Positions 12,630-14,013 of a stretch of 14,013 bases of DNA are shown here, piece by piece; position 1 is the first letter of the stretch; the number at the start of each line of letters is the position of its first letter. A program made the translations under genes and the position numbers. The DNA lies in contig JAGWML010000051.1 of NCBI GenBank assembly GCA_028873155.1, positions 1 to 14,013 on the forward strand, written 5' to 3'. Source of the stretch: Acidobacteriota bacterium (GTDB taxonomy: Bacteria; Acidobacteriota; Terriglobia; Terriglobales; Acidobacteriaceae). The notes below the pieces were generated by a model. That model saw only the letters and a program-made list of their open reading frames with translations. It did no database searches and had not been told where the DNA came from.

Positions 12630-14013
12630 ATGACCTTTCGGAAAGTATCTCTCCTTTTTTTGGTTTTCATCCTGGGGGCATCCTGGGCGAATGCGAAGAA
12701 AAAGACGCCGCAATTTGAGCAGTCTCATCCACTGACCGCCGACCAGGCGGCCCTGGTGCAGAAGGCCATCGCGCAAGAGAAGGTCCTGATCAAGAATATC
12801 CAGCAGCGGACGCCGCTGGTGGAGACTTACATCCAGGACACCAAGCCCGACGCCAAGCTCTACCAGATTCCGGTAAACGACCAGTACACGTTGAGCCGCG
12901 TGGACTTCGGCAAGACCTTCTACGACAAGACCTATCAGCCTCGCGAAAGCTCTGCGCGGAAAGGGCTCTTCAAGGGCTCGCTGGCCGCTATCACCAGCCT
13001 GACCAGCGCGCTGGGACTGGACAAGCGGTTCACCTACAATCCCACGGGCTTCATGCAAATGATGTTCCTGGACCCGACCGGCTTCGACCAGCAGCACTAT
13101 GTCTTCACCTTCGTGCGGCCAGAGTTCCTGGGCTCGGTGCGGACATGGGTCTTTGATGTGCATCCGAGGGTGAGCGGCATGGGCCGCTTCTATGGCCGCA
13201 TCTGGGTTGAAGACCAGGACGGCAACGTGGTGCGCTTCAACGGAACCTACACCGGGCCGTCGTCAGAGAACGACTCGCGCTACTACTTCCACTTTGACAG
13301 TTGGCGCATGAACGTGCAGCCCGGCGTATGGCTGCCCGTGGCGATTTACGTGGAAGAGAGCAACCGCGACGAGGGAGACAAGGGGCTGGGGCTGAAGGCG
13401 CAGACCCACTTCTGGGGTTATAGCCTCAAGCTGCCCACACGCGACAGCGAAAATGTGAGCATGACGATCGAGAACGCTGTGGACAAGAGCGATGACTCGC
13501 AGGATGTGAGTCCGCTGCAGGCCACGCGCGAATGGGTGCAGCAGGCCGAGAACAACGTGATTGACCGGCTGGAAGAAGCGGGCCTGGTGGCGCCGCTGAC
13601 CGCCGACGGTTATGAGCAGAAGGTGCTGGACCAGATCGTGGTCAACCTGGCGGTGCCGAACAATCTCGCCTTTTCCAGCCCGGTGCACTGCCGCGTGCTG
13701 CTCACTGACACGATTGAAGCAACGACCGTGGGCAACACCATCCTGGTGAGCAAGGGCCTGCTGGATACCCTGCCGAGCGAAGAGTCCATCGCTTCGGTCG
13801 TGTCGATGGAACTGGCCCACATCGTGCTCGGCCACCACATCGACACGCGCTACGCCTTCAACGACCGGCTTCTCTTCCCCGACGAGTCCACGTTCCAGCG
13901 CATCAACATGTTCCACACAGATGCCGATAACGTGGCGGCGGCCAAGCAGGCCCAGACGTATCTGCAGGCCTCGATGTACAAGGACAAGCTGGCCAATGCC
14001 GGACTCTACTGGG
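12630..14013 (+). CDS. Secreted M48-peptidase-like protein, altered zinc motif (partial)
   Basis: The frame runs off the window; at least 461 residues are visible. A signal peptide (MTFRKVSLLFLVFILGASWANA, about 22 residues) precedes Lys-Lys-Lys, so the protein is exported. Residues about 30-330 are an uncharacterised region with a beta-rich middle (FTFVRPEFLGSVRTWVFDV, GRFYGRIWVEDQDGNV, WLPVAIYVEES). From about 355 the sequence follows M48 metallopeptidases: NTILVSKGLLDTLPSEESIASVVSMELAHIVLGHH. The HExxH motif is MELAH: Met393 stands where the first zinc-binding His belongs, while Glu394 and His397 remain. A possible third-ligand region (HTDAD, 429-433) also lacks the usual Glu. Zinc catalysis is therefore doubtful, and this may be a pseudopeptidase. 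ATG 12630 is preferred over the out-of-frame ATG 12626 because AGGAG lies six bases upstream and only this frame stays open. It probably shares transcription with tonB; TATAAG at 12595-12600 might add a promoter. Confidence 0.82.
   Translation, partial: MTFRKVSLLFLVFILGASWANAKKKTPQFEQSHPLTADQAALVQKAIAQEKVLIKNIQQRTPLVETYIQDTKPDAKLYQIPVNDQYTLSRVDFGKTFYDKTYQPRESSARKGLFKGSLAAITSLTSALGLDKRFTYNPTGFMQMMFLDPTGFDQQHYVFTFVRPEFLGSVRTWVFDVHPRVSGMGRFYGRIWVEDQDGNVVRFNGTYTGPSSENDSRYYFHFDSWRMNVQPGVWLPVAIYVEESNRDEGDKGLGLKAQTHFWGYSLKLPTRDSENVSMTIENAVDKSDDSQDVSPLQATREWVQQAENNVIDRLEEAGLVAPLTADGYEQKVLDQIVVNLAVPNNLAFSSPVHCRVLLTDTIEATTVGNTILVSKGLLDTLPSEESIASVVSMELAHIVLGHHIDTRYAFNDRLLFPDESTFQRINMFHTDADNVAAAKQAQTYLQASMYKDKLANAGLYW

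Noticed and set aside
13263..13916. 217-codon minus-strand open frame antisense to the M48-like gene
   Set aside because: The plus-strand frame has a signal peptide, a Shine-Dalgarno and M48-type sequence; the minus-strand frame has none of these.
1..14013. CRISPR array, insertion sequence, phage or defence genes
   Set aside because: No regular spaced repeats, transposase or integrase motifs, or defence-type domains were found on either strand.

Overview
The window is GC-rich, densely coded bacterial chromosome. It carries a class II tRNA-Ser gene and 11 protein genes, the last cut by the window edge. The gene set (TonB-family protein followed by an M48-like protein, histidine utilisation genes, type I pyrophosphatase, stand-alone PurS, and a secreted protein with an IPAG-type N-terminal domain and a Pro-rich linker) suggests a Gram-negative soil-type organism. 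My best guess is Acidobacteriota, class Terriglobia; this is inferred from remembered family resemblance, not from a search.

Layout. 1-249: less GC-rich, non-coding DNA with small repeats and a perfect 14-bp palindrome. 250-342 (-): tRNA-Ser(GCU) with encoded CCA. 508-1848 (+): APC-superfamily amino-acid/polyamine permease. 1913-2458 (-): inorganic pyrophosphatase. 2663-2911 (+): purS. 3015-4898 (+): glmS. 4926-4979: GC-rich hairpin between convergent genes. From 10840 down to 4980 everything lies on the minus strand, in transcription order: galE, a secreted hypothetical protein, hutU, hutI and a universal stress protein. 10841-11482: a 642-bp gap with several hairpins and no convincing gene. 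11483-12535 (+): TonB-family protein. 12630 to the edge (+): a secreted M48-peptidase-like protein whose zinc motif reads MELAH instead of HExxH.

How the genes fit together. hutU and hutI are two bases apart and carry out consecutive steps of histidine breakdown (urocanate to imidazolonepropionate to formiminoglutamate); hutH and the last hut step are not in the window. purS and glmS share a strand and both belong to glutamine-amide-dependent pathways (purines, amino sugars). galE and glmS both supply nucleotide sugars for the envelope. tonB and the M48-like gene form an envelope pair.

The most notable observations are: (1) three plus-strand genes (permease, purS, glmS) lack a Shine-Dalgarno sequence and have a TAnnnT -10 box ending 5-7 bases before ATG, as expected for leaderless mRNAs, while most other genes have good Shine-Dalgarno sequences; (2) the M48-like protein has lost its first zinc-binding His by a change of all three codon bases; (3) the structured 642-bp gap in front of tonB. 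I see no CRISPR array, transposase, phage gene or recognisable defence system.
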